Positions 8,142 to 16,047 of a DNA stretch of 33,615 nt are shown in pieces (the first letter of the stretch is position 1; every line of letters starts with the position of its first letter). Source of the stretch: Lachnospiraceae bacterium (GTDB taxonomy: Bacteria; Bacillota; Clostridia; Lachnospirales; Lachnospiraceae); contig JAJQBS010000080.1 in assembly GCA_021203145.1 (NCBI GenBank), forward strand, positions 3,288-36,902, given 5' to 3'. Made by a program: the position numbers and the translations under genes. The notes below the pieces were generated by a model. That model ran no database searches. It was not told where the DNA came from and was given only the letters and a program-made list of their open reading frames with translations.

Positions 8142-9542
8142 ATGGCAAAGACAACTGCTAATGTGAAGCCGTTTGGCTGGGCCGATAAGATCGGCTACGC
8201 CATGGGCGACTTCGGAAATGATTTTACATTTATTTTGTCATCCAGCTTTTTGCTGAAGTTTTACACGGACGTCATGGGGGTTTCGGCCTTTCTGGTCGGC
8301 GTGATGATGATGCTGGCCCGCTTTGTGGACGCGTTCACGGATACGGCGATGGGACAGATCGTGGATCGCTCTGAGGCGACTGCGGGCGGGAAATTTACGC
8401 CCTGGATCCGCCGTTTCATGGGACCGGTGGCTGTGGCATCGTTCCTGATGTACGCGACCTGGTTCAAGGGTATGCCCATGGCATTTAAGATTGTCTGGAT
8501 GTTCGTGACCTACCTGCTCTGGGACAGCGTCTGCTACACCGGCGTCAACATTCCTTACGGCTCCATGGCTTCCGCGATCTCGGATAATCCGGAAGACCGT
8601 GTACAGCTCTCCAGCTGGAGAAACATCGGTGCGACTTTAGCCGGCACCGTGATCGGCGTGGTGCTGCCTCTGGTAGTGTATTATAAAGATGCGGACGGTC
8701 TCACCCGCCTGTCCGGTACGAAGCTCAGCATTGCGGCTCTTGTCTGCTCGATCGGCGCGGTTATCTGCTACCTACTCTGCACGAGTCTGACCACAGAGCG
8801 TGTAAAAATTGAGAAAAAGACAGAGAAATTCAGCTTCAGTGCGTTGATTAAACAGCTGTTTTCCAGCCGCGCACTGGTCAGTATCATTGTTGCTGCGATT
8901 ATTCTTCTGCTGGCACAGCTGACCATGCAGGGCATGAATGCTTACATCTTCCCGAACTATTTCAACAGTGCTTCCGGAGCTTCCATTGCGGCGCTGATCG
9001 GCAGTGTTCTGATGATTATCCTTGCTCTGTTTGTAATCCCGCCGATGTCTAAGAGATTCGGTAAGAAGGAAGTGGCAATTTTCGGAAATATCATTGCGGT
9101 AGCAGGTTATCTCGCAGCTTTTCTTCTGCGTACCACAAATATGGGCTTCTATATTCTTCTGTATACCCTTGGCTACTTTGGAATCGCGTTCTTTAACACC
9201 TGTATCTGGGCGATGATCACGGATGTGATTGATGAGGATGAGGTTCGCCGCGGCAGCCGGTCTGACGGTACGATCTACTCGCTGTATTCTTTTGCGAGAA
9301 AGATCGGCCAGGCACTGTCCTCGGGTCTTACCGGTGCTCTTCTGACGATGATCGGCTATACGGATGCGACCGCGTTTGATGCGGATGTGTTGAGCGGCAT
9401 CTACACGGTAGGAACCCTGATCCCGGCCATTGGATTTGGGCTGCTGATCATTGTACTTCTGTTCTGGTATCCGCTGGGCAAGAAGCAGGTGGATGCGAAC
9501 GCGGCGACGCTTGCTTCCAGAAAGACCGGGAAGAAAAAATAG
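8142..9542 (+). CDS. GPH-family sugar:cation symporter (MFS)
   Basis: This 466-residue, strongly hydrophobic protein has about 12 predicted membrane helices. Its N-terminus (GYAMGDFGNDFTF) and the GGKFTPWI loop between helices are typical of the glycoside-pentoside-hexuronide:cation symporters (melibiose carrier, UidB/YicJ group). It probably imports the glycoside or glucuronide that the adjacent GH2 enzyme cleaves inside the cell. GAGAGG lies about eight bases before the ATG. It is the second gene of the apparent operon, 183 bases after the GH2 gene and 67 bases before the HAD gene. The substrate is inferred only from context. Confidence 0.92.
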   Translation: MAKTTANVKPFGWADKIGYAMGDFGNDFTFILSSSFLLKFYTDVMGVSAFLVGVMMMLARFVDAFTDTAMGQIVDRSEATAGGKFTPWIRRFMGPVAVASFLMYATWFKGMPMAFKIVWMFVTYLLWDSVCYTGVNIPYGSMASAISDNPEDRVQLSSWRNIGATLAGTVIGVVLPLVVYYKDADGLTRLSGTKLSIAALVCSIGAVICYLLCTSLTTERVKIEKKTEKFSFSALIKQLFSSRALVSIIVAAIILLLAQLTMQGMNAYIFPNYFNSASGASIAALIGSVLMIILALFVIPPMSKRFGKKEVAIFGNIIAVAGYLAAFLLRTTNMGFYILLYTLGYFGIAFFNTCIWAMITDVIDEDEVRRGSRSDGTIYSLYSFARKIGQALSSGLTGALLTMIGYTDATAFDADVLSGIYTVGTLIPAIGFGLLIIVLLFWYPLGKKQVDANAATLASRKTGKKK

Positions 9543-9567
9543 TGTCTCTGATATCGTTTACGTGACA

Positions 9568-9591
9568 GCGGGCGGCTCTTTTGCCGCCCGC
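9568..9591 (+). other. Perfect intercistronic hairpin
   Basis: GCGGGCGGC at 9568-9576 pairs perfectly with 9583-9591 around the loop TCTTTT. It lies between the symporter stop and the ribosome binding site of the HAD gene and has no downstream T-run. It may act as an RNA stability element or weak attenuator that lowers expression of the distal genes. Confidence 0.6.
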
Positions 9592-9609
9592 GCCAGAAAG
9601 GAGTTGGCA

Positions 9610-10470
9610 ATGGCAGATAGTCTGGCAGAATTTTCGAAGCAGCATGAGTATCTCATCTGCGTTGACAGTGACGGGTGTGCGATGGACACGATGGACATCA
9701 AGCACATCCGCTGTTTCGGCCCGTGCATGGTGGAGGAGTGGGGGCTGAACGAGTGGCGCGGGGAGATTCTTGTGCGGTGGAATGAGATCAACCTGTATAC
9801 CATGACCCGCGGAATCAACCGGTTTAAGGGGCTGGCCATGGCGCTGCGCGAGATCGACGGAAAATATCTGAGGATTGATGACCTGGAAGCCCTGGAGAGC
9901 TGGGCGAATACCGCACCGGAGCTTTCCAACACTGCGCTGAAAAAGACGATTGACGATAATCGGGCGGCCGGATGCGGGCATATCGTTCTGGAAAAGGCTC
10001 TGGCCTGGAGCGAGGCGGTAAACCGTTCTATTTCCAGGCTGGCGCAGGACGAGAGAAAGCCGTTTGAGGGCGTGGATATGGCGCTCGCGCTGGCGCACCG
10101 GCAGGCGGATGTGGTCATTGTCTCGAGCGCGAATCTGGGCGCCGTGCTGGAGGAATGGGATCTGTACGGGCTTCTGGAGCACACCGACGTCGTGTTGGCG
10201 CAGGACTCCGGCAGCAAGGCTTATTGCATCGGTGAGATGCTAAAAAAGGGCTATGAGAAGGACCATGTGCTGATGTGCGGCGACGCGCCCGGGGATCTGG
10301 ACGCGGCGCGGGCAAACGGCGTATTTTATTTTCCGATCCTCGTAAAACACGAGGCCGAAAGCTGGGCAGAATTTACCGCAGAGGGCTTCACCCGCCTGAT
10401 CGAGGGTACCTACGGCGGCGATTATCAGGAGGAGCGGATACGCGCGTTTACAGAGAATCTCGGAGGGTGA
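9610..10470 (+). CDS. HAD-superfamily hydrolase
   Basis: This 286-residue cytoplasmic protein has the four HAD motifs: D19-x-D21-G (VDSDG), S172 in VIVSS, K203 in GSKAY, and G224-D225-x3-D229 (GDAPGD). The insertion between motifs I and II (about residues 30-160) is a large cap that would set substrate choice. It is probably a phosphatase for a sugar phosphate or a related phosphorylated metabolite. The start at 9610 follows AAAGGAG by six bases; the frame is open further upstream into the symporter gene but without a start signal. It sits between a sugar transporter and a GH3 gene 30 bases downstream, implying a role in the same pathway. The substrate is unknown. Confidence 0.85.
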   Translation: MADSLAEFSKQHEYLICVDSDGCAMDTMDIKHIRCFGPCMVEEWGLNEWRGEILVRWNEINLYTMTRGINRFKGLAMALREIDGKYLRIDDLEALESWANTAPELSNTALKKTIDDNRAAGCGHIVLEKALAWSEAVNRSISRLAQDERKPFEGVDMALALAHRQADVVIVSSANLGAVLEEWDLYGLLEHTDVVLAQDSGSKAYCIGEMLKKGYEKDHVLMCGDAPGDLDAARANGVFYFPILVKHEAESWAEFTAEGFTRLIEGTYGGDYQEERIRAFTENLGG

Positions 10471-10500
10471 GGAGCAAGATAAAGTGAGGAGATATGCATC

Positions 10501-12270
10501 ATGGTAGATATGAAAGCGAAACCGTTTTATCTCTCGGATGAGGACTGCGCCTGGGTGGAGCAGACCATCGCGGGGATGACGGACGAGGAGAAGGTCGGGC
10601 AGCTTTTCTTTCAGCTGACAGAGTCTCAGGACGAGGATTATCTGAAAAATCTGATGGAGAAATATCATCTCGGCGGCTGCCGTTACAATGGGATGCCCGG
10701 TATTAAAGTGCAGGAGCAGAACCGCGTCCTGCAGAAGTACGCGAAGGTGCCGATTTTTATCGCGTGCAACACGGAAGCGGGCGGTGACGGCGCCTGCGCG
10801 GACGGCACGGCGATCGGCTCCGGTGTGAAGATTGGCGCCACCGGAAAGACGGAGTATGCGTACGCGCTCGGGAAAATGTCAAACGAGGAGGCGGCTGCCA
10901 TCGGATGTAATATGGCATTTGCACCGGTCTGTGATATCGTGTACAACTGGGAGAACACCGAGGTGATCAGCCGCGCGTTCGGCAATGATCCGGAGCGCGT
11001 GGCCGCGATGAGCGCAGCCTATGTACAGGGGGCGCACACGATCCCGGGCTTTGCCTGCGCGGCGAAGCATTTTCCGGGCAACGGGCAGGACTTCCGCGAC
11101 GCGCACCTTTCCAACAATGTCAACTACTTTGGCCCGGAAAAATGGGACGCGACCTATGGCCTGGTGTACCGCACTCTGATCGACGAGGGGCTGGACGCGA
11201 TCATGGCCGGACACATCATGCTTCCAGAGTATGCAAAAGCGATCAACCCGGATCTGAATGATGAGGACATGATGCCGGCGACCTTAAGCCCGGAGATTAT
11301 GCAGGGGCTTCTGCGTGACCGGCTGGGATTCAACGGCATGGTTGTGACGGACGCCTCTCACATGGTGGGCATGACGGACCGCATGACGCGAAAAGAAATG
11401 CTTCCGCGCTGCATCATGGCCGGATGTGATATGTTCCTGTTCTTCAATGACCCGGATGAGGACTTTGCGACCATGCTGGCCGCCTACCAGGACGGTACGA
11501 TCACCGAGGAGCGGATGACTGAGGCTCTGACGCGCATCCTGGCGCTGAAGGCACACCTGGGCCTGCCCAAAAAGGCACCGGACGAGCGTGTCCCGGGACC
11601 GGAGATTCTGGAGAGCGCACTTGGCAGAGCAGAATATAAGCAGATGCACAGGGCCATCAGTGACAATTGCATCACACTGGTGAAATATAAGGACGCGGAC
11701 GTGCTTCCGCTGACGCCCGAGCGCTATAAGAGAATCATGATCGTTCATGTCAAAGCGGCGGAAAGCGGCATGGCGCCTCTTATGAAGATGCTGGGGATGA
11801 GCGGAGGGAAGAATCCGGCGGAGCTTTTGAAGGAAAAGCTCTGTGCAAAAGGGTTTGACGCGTTTGTATACGAAAGCCCGCTTGATAAGATGAAAAAACA
11901 GATCGAGGCGGGCGAGAAGCCGAGTCTGAATGTGTATTTCGCGGGGAAAAATGCGATCGCGGACTTCGTAAGCGGTATGGATCTGGTCATTACGCTCTGT
12001 GACGTCTCGGGCGGCAGACCTGTCTTCGGAATGTCGAAAGGCGGCGGCGAGATCCCGTGGTATGTTTTTGAGGTTCCGGTGGTGGTGGTTGGCTGCGGCC
12101 AGCCGACGATGCTGGCGGATATCCCGCAGGCGCGCACGTACATTAACACCTACGACGCGAAGGACGATACCTTTGATGCGCTCATTGAAGACCTGATGGC
12201 AGGGCCGGAGGCGTTTAAGGGACAGGATCCGATCGACAGCTTCTGCGGCCTGTTTGATACAAAACTGTGA
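10501..12270 (+). CDS. Glycoside hydrolase family 3 (NagZ/beta-glucosidase-like)
   Basis: This 589-residue protein has a GH3 TIM barrel (about 1-360) and a C-terminal alpha/beta domain (about 380-585). K189-H190-F-P-G and the D200-A-H202 pair match the loop that supplies the Asp-His acid/base in NagZ-type members. D284 in VVTDASHM is the expected nucleophile. No signal peptide is visible, so it acts on imported oligosaccharides. NagZ-like enzymes release N-acetylglucosamine, but other GH3 members are beta-glucosidases or xylosidases. The locus context suggests it trims the non-uronic part of a glycan or a beta-glycoside. The start at 10501 has GAGGAG about nine bases upstream; an in-frame ATG at 10510 is an alternative. 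Confidence 0.88.
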   Translation: MVDMKAKPFYLSDEDCAWVEQTIAGMTDEEKVGQLFFQLTESQDEDYLKNLMEKYHLGGCRYNGMPGIKVQEQNRVLQKYAKVPIFIACNTEAGGDGACADGTAIGSGVKIGATGKTEYAYALGKMSNEEAAAIGCNMAFAPVCDIVYNWENTEVISRAFGNDPERVAAMSAAYVQGAHTIPGFACAAKHFPGNGQDFRDAHLSNNVNYFGPEKWDATYGLVYRTLIDEGLDAIMAGHIMLPEYAKAINPDLNDEDMMPATLSPEIMQGLLRDRLGFNGMVVTDASHMVGMTDRMTRKEMLPRCIMAGCDMFLFFNDPDEDFATMLAAYQDGTITEERMTEALTRILALKAHLGLPKKAPDERVPGPEILESALGRAEYKQMHRAISDNCITLVKYKDADVLPLTPERYKRIMIVHVKAAESGMAPLMKMLGMSGGKNPAELLKEKLCAKGFDAFVYESPLDKMKKQIEAGEKPSLNVYFAGKNAIADFVSGMDLVITLCDVSGGRPVFGMSKGGGEIPWYVFEVPVVVVGCGQPTMLADIPQARTYINTYDAKDDTFDALIEDLMAGPEAFKGQDPIDSFCGLFDTKL

Positions 12271-12367
12271 CAGCCTGTTACTGTTCACGCCTGCAGAGGC
12301 AGAAACAATGTAAATTTGGCCAGGGTGTGACCTGCAACGAATGCTTCGAAATGATACAAAATATCAG

Positions 12368-12396
12368 GTGACAGCAGTGAGAAAATCTGGTATTAT
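12368..12396 (+). promoter_or_regulatory. Promoter candidate for uxuA
   Basis: GTGACA at 12368-12373 and TATTAT at 12391-12396 are separated by exactly 17 bases. The strong ribosome binding site GGAAGGAGGA (12411-12420) and the uxuA ATG at 12429 follow. The 158-base gap after the GH3 gene otherwise shows only weak local dyads, so uxuA can probably be transcribed separately from the upstream glycosidase genes. Confidence 0.5.
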
Positions 12397-12428
12397 CAGG
12401 ATATAAAAACGGAAGGAGGAATTGACGC

Positions 12429-13502
12429 ATGCAGATGACATTTCGCTGGTATGGCGAAGGCAATGACAGCATCACGCCGGAGATGATCAAACAGATTCCG
12501 GGCGTGACCGGTCTGGTGTGGGCGCTTCATCACAAACAGGCCGGAGAAGTCTGGGAGGTGGATGAGATTGAGGAGGCGCGCCGCCAGATTGAGGGCGCGG
12601 GCTTCAACATGGATGTAGTCGAGAGCGTAAACGTCCATGACGACATCAAGATCGGTCTGCCGACCCGTGATCAGTATATTGAGAATTATAAGACGACCCT
12701 GCGCAATCTTTCTAAGTTTGGCGTGAAGGTGGTGACCTACAATTTCATGCCGATCTTTGACTGGACGCGCACCGACCTGTTCCACCCGATGGGGGACGGA
12801 TCGACGGCTCTTTTCTATGAAAAGGAGCGCATTCAGGACGACTACAAGGAGATGGCGAACTACATCCTCAACAATCTGCACGGACTGACGTTCCCGGGCT
12901 GGGAGCCGGAGCGCATGGCGAAGCTGGACGAGCTGTTCGCGGCCTATGCGCCTGTTACCAAGGAAAAGCTCTGGGAGAACCTGAAATATTTCCTGGAAGC
13001 CCTGATGCCGACCTGCCATGAGACCGGCATCAAGATGGCGATTCACCCGGATGACCCGCCGTGGGATATCTTCGGACTGCCGCGCCTTCTGGTGGATAAA
13101 GAGTCGATCGGGCGCTTCCTGTCCATGGTGGACGATCCATACAACGACCTGTGCCTGTGCTCCGGTTCGCTCGGGGCGAATCCGGACAATGGCATTCCGG
13201 ATATCGTGCGCACCTACTGCGACCGCATTGCGTTTGCCCATGTGCGCAACGTCAGGCATTTCCCGAACGGCGACTTCACGGAAGCCTCCCACAGGGACTG
13301 CGACGGCGACGTGCGGATTCTGGACATTATGAAAGCATACCACGACTGCGGATTCAAGGGCTACATGCGCCCGGACCACGGCCGCCACATCTGGAACGAG
13401 CAGTGCCGTCCAGGCTACGGCCTCTATGACCGCGCCCTGGGTATCATGTACCTGTGGGGTTGCTGGGATATGTTGGAAAAGACCGATGGAAAGATCGAGT
13501 GA
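12429..13502 (+). CDS. uxuA: Mannonate dehydratase
   Basis: At 357 residues this is the normal length for UxuA (EC 4.2.1.8), which dehydrates D-mannonate to 2-keto-3-deoxy-D-gluconate in the glucuronate branch of hexuronate breakdown. Family signatures are the opening FRWYG, PGVTGLVWALH, YNFMPIFDWTRTDL, the metal-site region IHPDDPPWDIFG, CSGSLGANPDN, FAHVRNV and the C-terminal RPDHGRH. The enzyme is cytoplasmic and metal dependent. AAGGAGGA precedes the ATG. It has its own promoter candidate and is followed by a perfect terminator hairpin, so it is set off from both the GH3 gene and the next oxidoreductase gene, which would supply its substrate. Confidence 0.97.
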   Translation: MQMTFRWYGEGNDSITPEMIKQIPGVTGLVWALHHKQAGEVWEVDEIEEARRQIEGAGFNMDVVESVNVHDDIKIGLPTRDQYIENYKTTLRNLSKFGVKVVTYNFMPIFDWTRTDLFHPMGDGSTALFYEKERIQDDYKEMANYILNNLHGLTFPGWEPERMAKLDELFAAYAPVTKEKLWENLKYFLEALMPTCHETGIKMAIHPDDPPWDIFGLPRLLVDKESIGRFLSMVDDPYNDLCLCSGSLGANPDNGIPDIVRTYCDRIAFAHVRNVRHFPNGDFTEASHRDCDGDVRILDIMKAYHDCGFKGYMRPDHGRHIWNEQCRPGYGLYDRALGIMYLWGCWDMLEKTDGKIE

Positions 13503-13576
13503 TCCCGTAGCTGCGAGGTGCGGATCCTGCACCTGACAGATGGATGCTGAGACCAGTATGGAAGCGGATAGGATGG

Positions 13577-13609
13577 AAAATGGGGCGCTGGTGTGCAGCG
13601 CCCCATTTT
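13577..13609 (+). terminator. Intrinsic terminator after uxuA
   Basis: AAAATGGGGCGCTG (13577-13590) and its exact reverse complement (13596-13609) form a perfect 14-bp stem with the 5-base loop GTGTG, ending in a short T-run. The symmetrical A-tract and T-tract would let it act in either direction. It lies 75 bases after the uxuA stop. Confidence 0.85.
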
Positions 13610-13651
13610 CACGGCCAGGCAAGGAAATTTGTGGTACTGTCAGACAAAGTA

Positions 13652-13669
13652 AAACGACTAAAGCCGTTT
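13652..13669 (+). promoter_or_regulatory. Dyad upstream of the uxuB-type gene, possible operator
   Basis: AAACG (13652-13656) and CGTTT (13665-13669) are inverted around an 8-base centre, just ahead of an AT-rich TACTATTAAT stretch that could hold the -10 element. A LacI- or GntR-type hexuronate regulator could bind here, but the match is short and no regulator is assigned. Confidence 0.25.
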
Positions 13670-13708
13670 ACTATTAATAATGAAGAAATATGAAAAGAGG
13701 AATGTGAT

Positions 13709-14560
13709 ATGGGAAAAAATGTAATAGATACAGACCTGAGCGGCAAGGTAGCGGTGGTTACCGGCGCGGGCGGTGTGCTCTGCAGCGATCTGGCAAAGAC
13801 GCTTGCACGTGCGGGCGCGAAGGTGGCGCTTCTGAACCGGAGCACAGACGCGATTGAGCGGTTTGCAGCCGAGATCAACGCAGAAGGAGGAATTGCAAAA
13901 GCGTACAAGTGCAATGTGCTGGAGAAGGATACCTGCCTGGCAGTGGCGGAGCAGGTCAAAAACGATCTCGGGCCGTGCGATATCCTGGTAAACGGCGCGG
14001 GAGGCAACAACCCAAGAGCGCAGACGGATAAGGAGTTCTACGAGACGGGCGATATTGACGCGGATACGCAGAGCTTTTTTGATCTCTCGGAGGAGGGCGT
14101 CGACGCGGTCTTCAGTCTGAACTTTAATGGGACTCTGATACCTACGCAGGCCTTTGCGCGTCAGATGATCGGGCGAAGCGGCTGCAATATCATCAATATC
14201 AGCTCCATGAACGCGTTTACGCCGCTGACCAAAATCCCGGCTTACTCCGGCGCGAAGGCCGCCGTATCCAATTTCACCCAGTGGCTCGCGGTGCATTTTT
14301 CCAAAGAGGGTATCCGCGTCAACGCGATCGCCCCCGGCTTTTTCTCGACGAAGCAGAATGCCAGATTACTGTTCCACGAAGACGGCACACCGACCGAGCG
14401 GACCGGCCGGATCCTGGCGGGGACACCGATGGGACGATTCGGGGAGCCGAAGGATCTGGAGGGCGCGCTTTTATTCCTGGTGAACAATGAAGCGGCAGGC
14501 TTCATCACCGGTGTTGTGCTCCCGATCGACGGCGGGTTCCAGGCATATTCGGGAGTGTGA
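13709..14560 (+). CDS. uxuB: SDR-family D-mannonate oxidoreductase (fructuronate reductase)
   Basis: This 283-residue classical short-chain dehydrogenase has the nucleotide-binding start T18-G-A-G-G-V-L-C (the GGVLC form is usual in the SDR-type UxuB/YjmF group), NGAGGNNPRAQTDKEF, catalytic S166, Y179 and K183 (YSGAK), and a PIDGGF C-terminal motif. It should interconvert D-fructuronate and D-mannonate with NAD(P)H, feeding mannonate dehydratase just upstream. It is not homologous to the long-chain UxuB of E. coli, so the symbol denotes function. AAAGAGG lies eight bases before the ATG. A terminator separates it from uxuA, so it needs its own promoter or readthrough. Confidence 0.9.
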   Translation: MGKNVIDTDLSGKVAVVTGAGGVLCSDLAKTLARAGAKVALLNRSTDAIERFAAEINAEGGIAKAYKCNVLEKDTCLAVAEQVKNDLGPCDILVNGAGGNNPRAQTDKEFYETGDIDADTQSFFDLSEEGVDAVFSLNFNGTLIPTQAFARQMIGRSGCNIINISSMNAFTPLTKIPAYSGAKAAVSNFTQWLAVHFSKEGIRVNAIAPGFFSTKQNARLLFHEDGTPTERTGRILAGTPMGRFGEPKDLEGALLFLVNNEAAGFITGVVLPIDGGFQAYSGV

Positions 14561-14573
14561 CGGTTTCGGAGCG

Positions 14574-14920
14574 TTAAATTAAATTGCTCGGTATGAAGCA
14601 ATTGTATTCGTCTATCGGTACAGGTTCCTCACACATACAGAGAATACCACCGGAGCCTCTGTTTAGAGACGCTTTATCAATTACATTGTATTTTTTTATC
14701 TCCCGGCGGTCAGGGTTTGCGCTTTTCTTGATCTCCAGTGGATGAATCTGGTTGTTTTCTTCTACAAGGACATCGATTTCTTTTGCGTTTGAGTCCCGGT
14801 AATAGGTAAGATTGGCCTTTTCCTTCGAGTAAGCATACGCGCTGATGTTTTTCTATTTGTCTTCGGCCTGCCTGTCTTCGAAAAATGATTGAAATCTTCC
14901 TGACTTCGTGATAACCTGTG
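14574..14920 (-). pseudogene. C-terminal remnant of a DUF4143-type AAA ATPase
   Basis: Read on the minus strand and ending at TAA 14576-14574, one frame gives LTYYRDSNAKEIDVLVEEN, IHPLEIKKSANPDRREIKKY and ILCMCEEPVPIDEYNCFIP. This is the C-terminal nuclease-like part of the DUF4143 family of AAA-type ATPases common in Clostridia. An in-frame TAG at 14855-14853 interrupts it, and the ATPase domain and start codon are absent, so it is a decayed fragment. It fills most of the 450-base gap between the SDR gene and the dehydrogenase gene and is unrelated to the pathway. Confidence 0.8.
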
Positions 14921-15011
14921 ACAGATCACACTTCATGGCGGGCTGCGCAGCCGGAGTATGACGTGCAATGAGAATCTGGTACAGGATCAAAGAAAGGACG
15001 CATAGATTGAT

Positions 15012-15995
15012 ATGAGATTATTTGTATATAGCATGCGGGAGTTCGACGAGCTGCCCTGCTTCGAAAAATTCTGCGCGAAATATGGTATTGATTTCGACTA
15101 TACGACACAGACTCCGTGCCTGGAGAACCTGGGGCTTTGTAAGGGGTATGAGGTGGTGGATATCATCACCACCGTCATTGACCGCCCGATGCTAGACGAG
15201 CTTTACAGGCTTGGCGTGCGCTGCCTGACGACCCGGACGATCGGCTATGACCACATTGACACCGAGTACGCAAAGCAGCTGGGCATCGGTGTCGCCCATG
15301 TGAGCTATTCACCAAACAGTGTGGCGGACTATACGATTATGCTGATGCTCATGGGCTGCCGCCGCATGAAGCACATCATGGAGCGCGCCGCGGTGCAGGA
15401 TTACACGCTCAAAGGCAAGCTCGGCCGTGAGATTCAGGACTGCATGGTCGGGATCATCGGCACCGGACGGATCGGAAAAACGCTGGTTCGTCATCTTTCC
15501 GGCTTCGGATGTGAAATGCTCGCCTACGATATCTATGAGAGTGACGAGGTGAAAGAGCACGCGCGGTACGTAGATCTGGACACGATTTACCGGGATTGCG
15601 ACATCATTACGCTGCACGCGCCGGCCACAGAGGACAACTACCACATGATCGACGCAGGCGCGATAGAAAAGATGAAGCCCGGCGTGATGCTTATCAACTG
15701 CGCACGAGGTTCCCTCGTGGACACAGACGCACTGATCGATGGCATTGAGAGCGGAAAGATTGGCTTTGCCGGTCTTGATGTGATCGAGCATGAGAGCGGG
15801 CTGTATTATTTCAACCGCATGGGAGAGCCGCTGCACAACCCGAAGCTCGCCGTCCTGCGCTCCTATTCCAACGTGATCGTGAGCCCCCATACCGCATTTT
15901 ACACGGATGAAGCAGTGGCCAACATGGCGGAGAACTCCATCCTCGGAGCCATCAGCTTCATGAAGGGAGAGGAGAATCCGTTTTTGCTGCGCTGA
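15012..15995 (+). CDS. D-isomer-specific 2-hydroxyacid dehydrogenase (D-lactate dehydrogenase-like)
   Basis: This 327-residue NAD-dependent dehydrogenase has the Rossmann glycine motif GIIGTGRIG at about 151-159 and catalytic R232, E261 and H293. Those three residues have the same spacing as R235/E264/H296 of lactobacillar D-lactate dehydrogenase. NCARG, DVIEHE and SPHTAFYT surround them. It reduces pyruvate or another 2-keto acid to the D-hydroxyacid in the cytoplasm. Next to uronate genes it may reduce a keto-acid product, or simply dispose of reducing power by making D-lactate. The start at 15012 has AAAGGA about 13 bases upstream, a rather distant site. The gene is convergent with the next one, with 52 bases between the stop codons. 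Confidence 0.9.
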   Translation: MRLFVYSMREFDELPCFEKFCAKYGIDFDYTTQTPCLENLGLCKGYEVVDIITTVIDRPMLDELYRLGVRCLTTRTIGYDHIDTEYAKQLGIGVAHVSYSPNSVADYTIMLMLMGCRRMKHIMERAAVQDYTLKGKLGREIQDCMVGIIGTGRIGKTLVRHLSGFGCEMLAYDIYESDEVKEHARYVDLDTIYRDCDIITLHAPATEDNYHMIDAGAIEKMKPGVMLINCARGSLVDTDALIDGIESGKIGFAGLDVIEHESGLYYFNRMGEPLHNPKLAVLRSYSNVIVSPHTAFYTDEAVANMAENSILGAISFMKGEENPFLLR

Positions 15996-16047
15996 CAGAA
16001 TGTTTTTTCTTGGACATATCAGTTTCTGGGTAGGAGGCAAAAAGTAT

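Noticed and set aside
9451..9609. Upstream extension of the HAD gene
   Set aside because: It overlaps the symporter 3' end and a hairpin; the start at 9610 has AAAGGAG and begins just before the DxD motif.
14917..14930. Rex or CRP site before the dehydrogenase
   Set aside because: The half-sites fit, but the spacer is 4 bases instead of 6, so it is reported only as an unassigned dyad.
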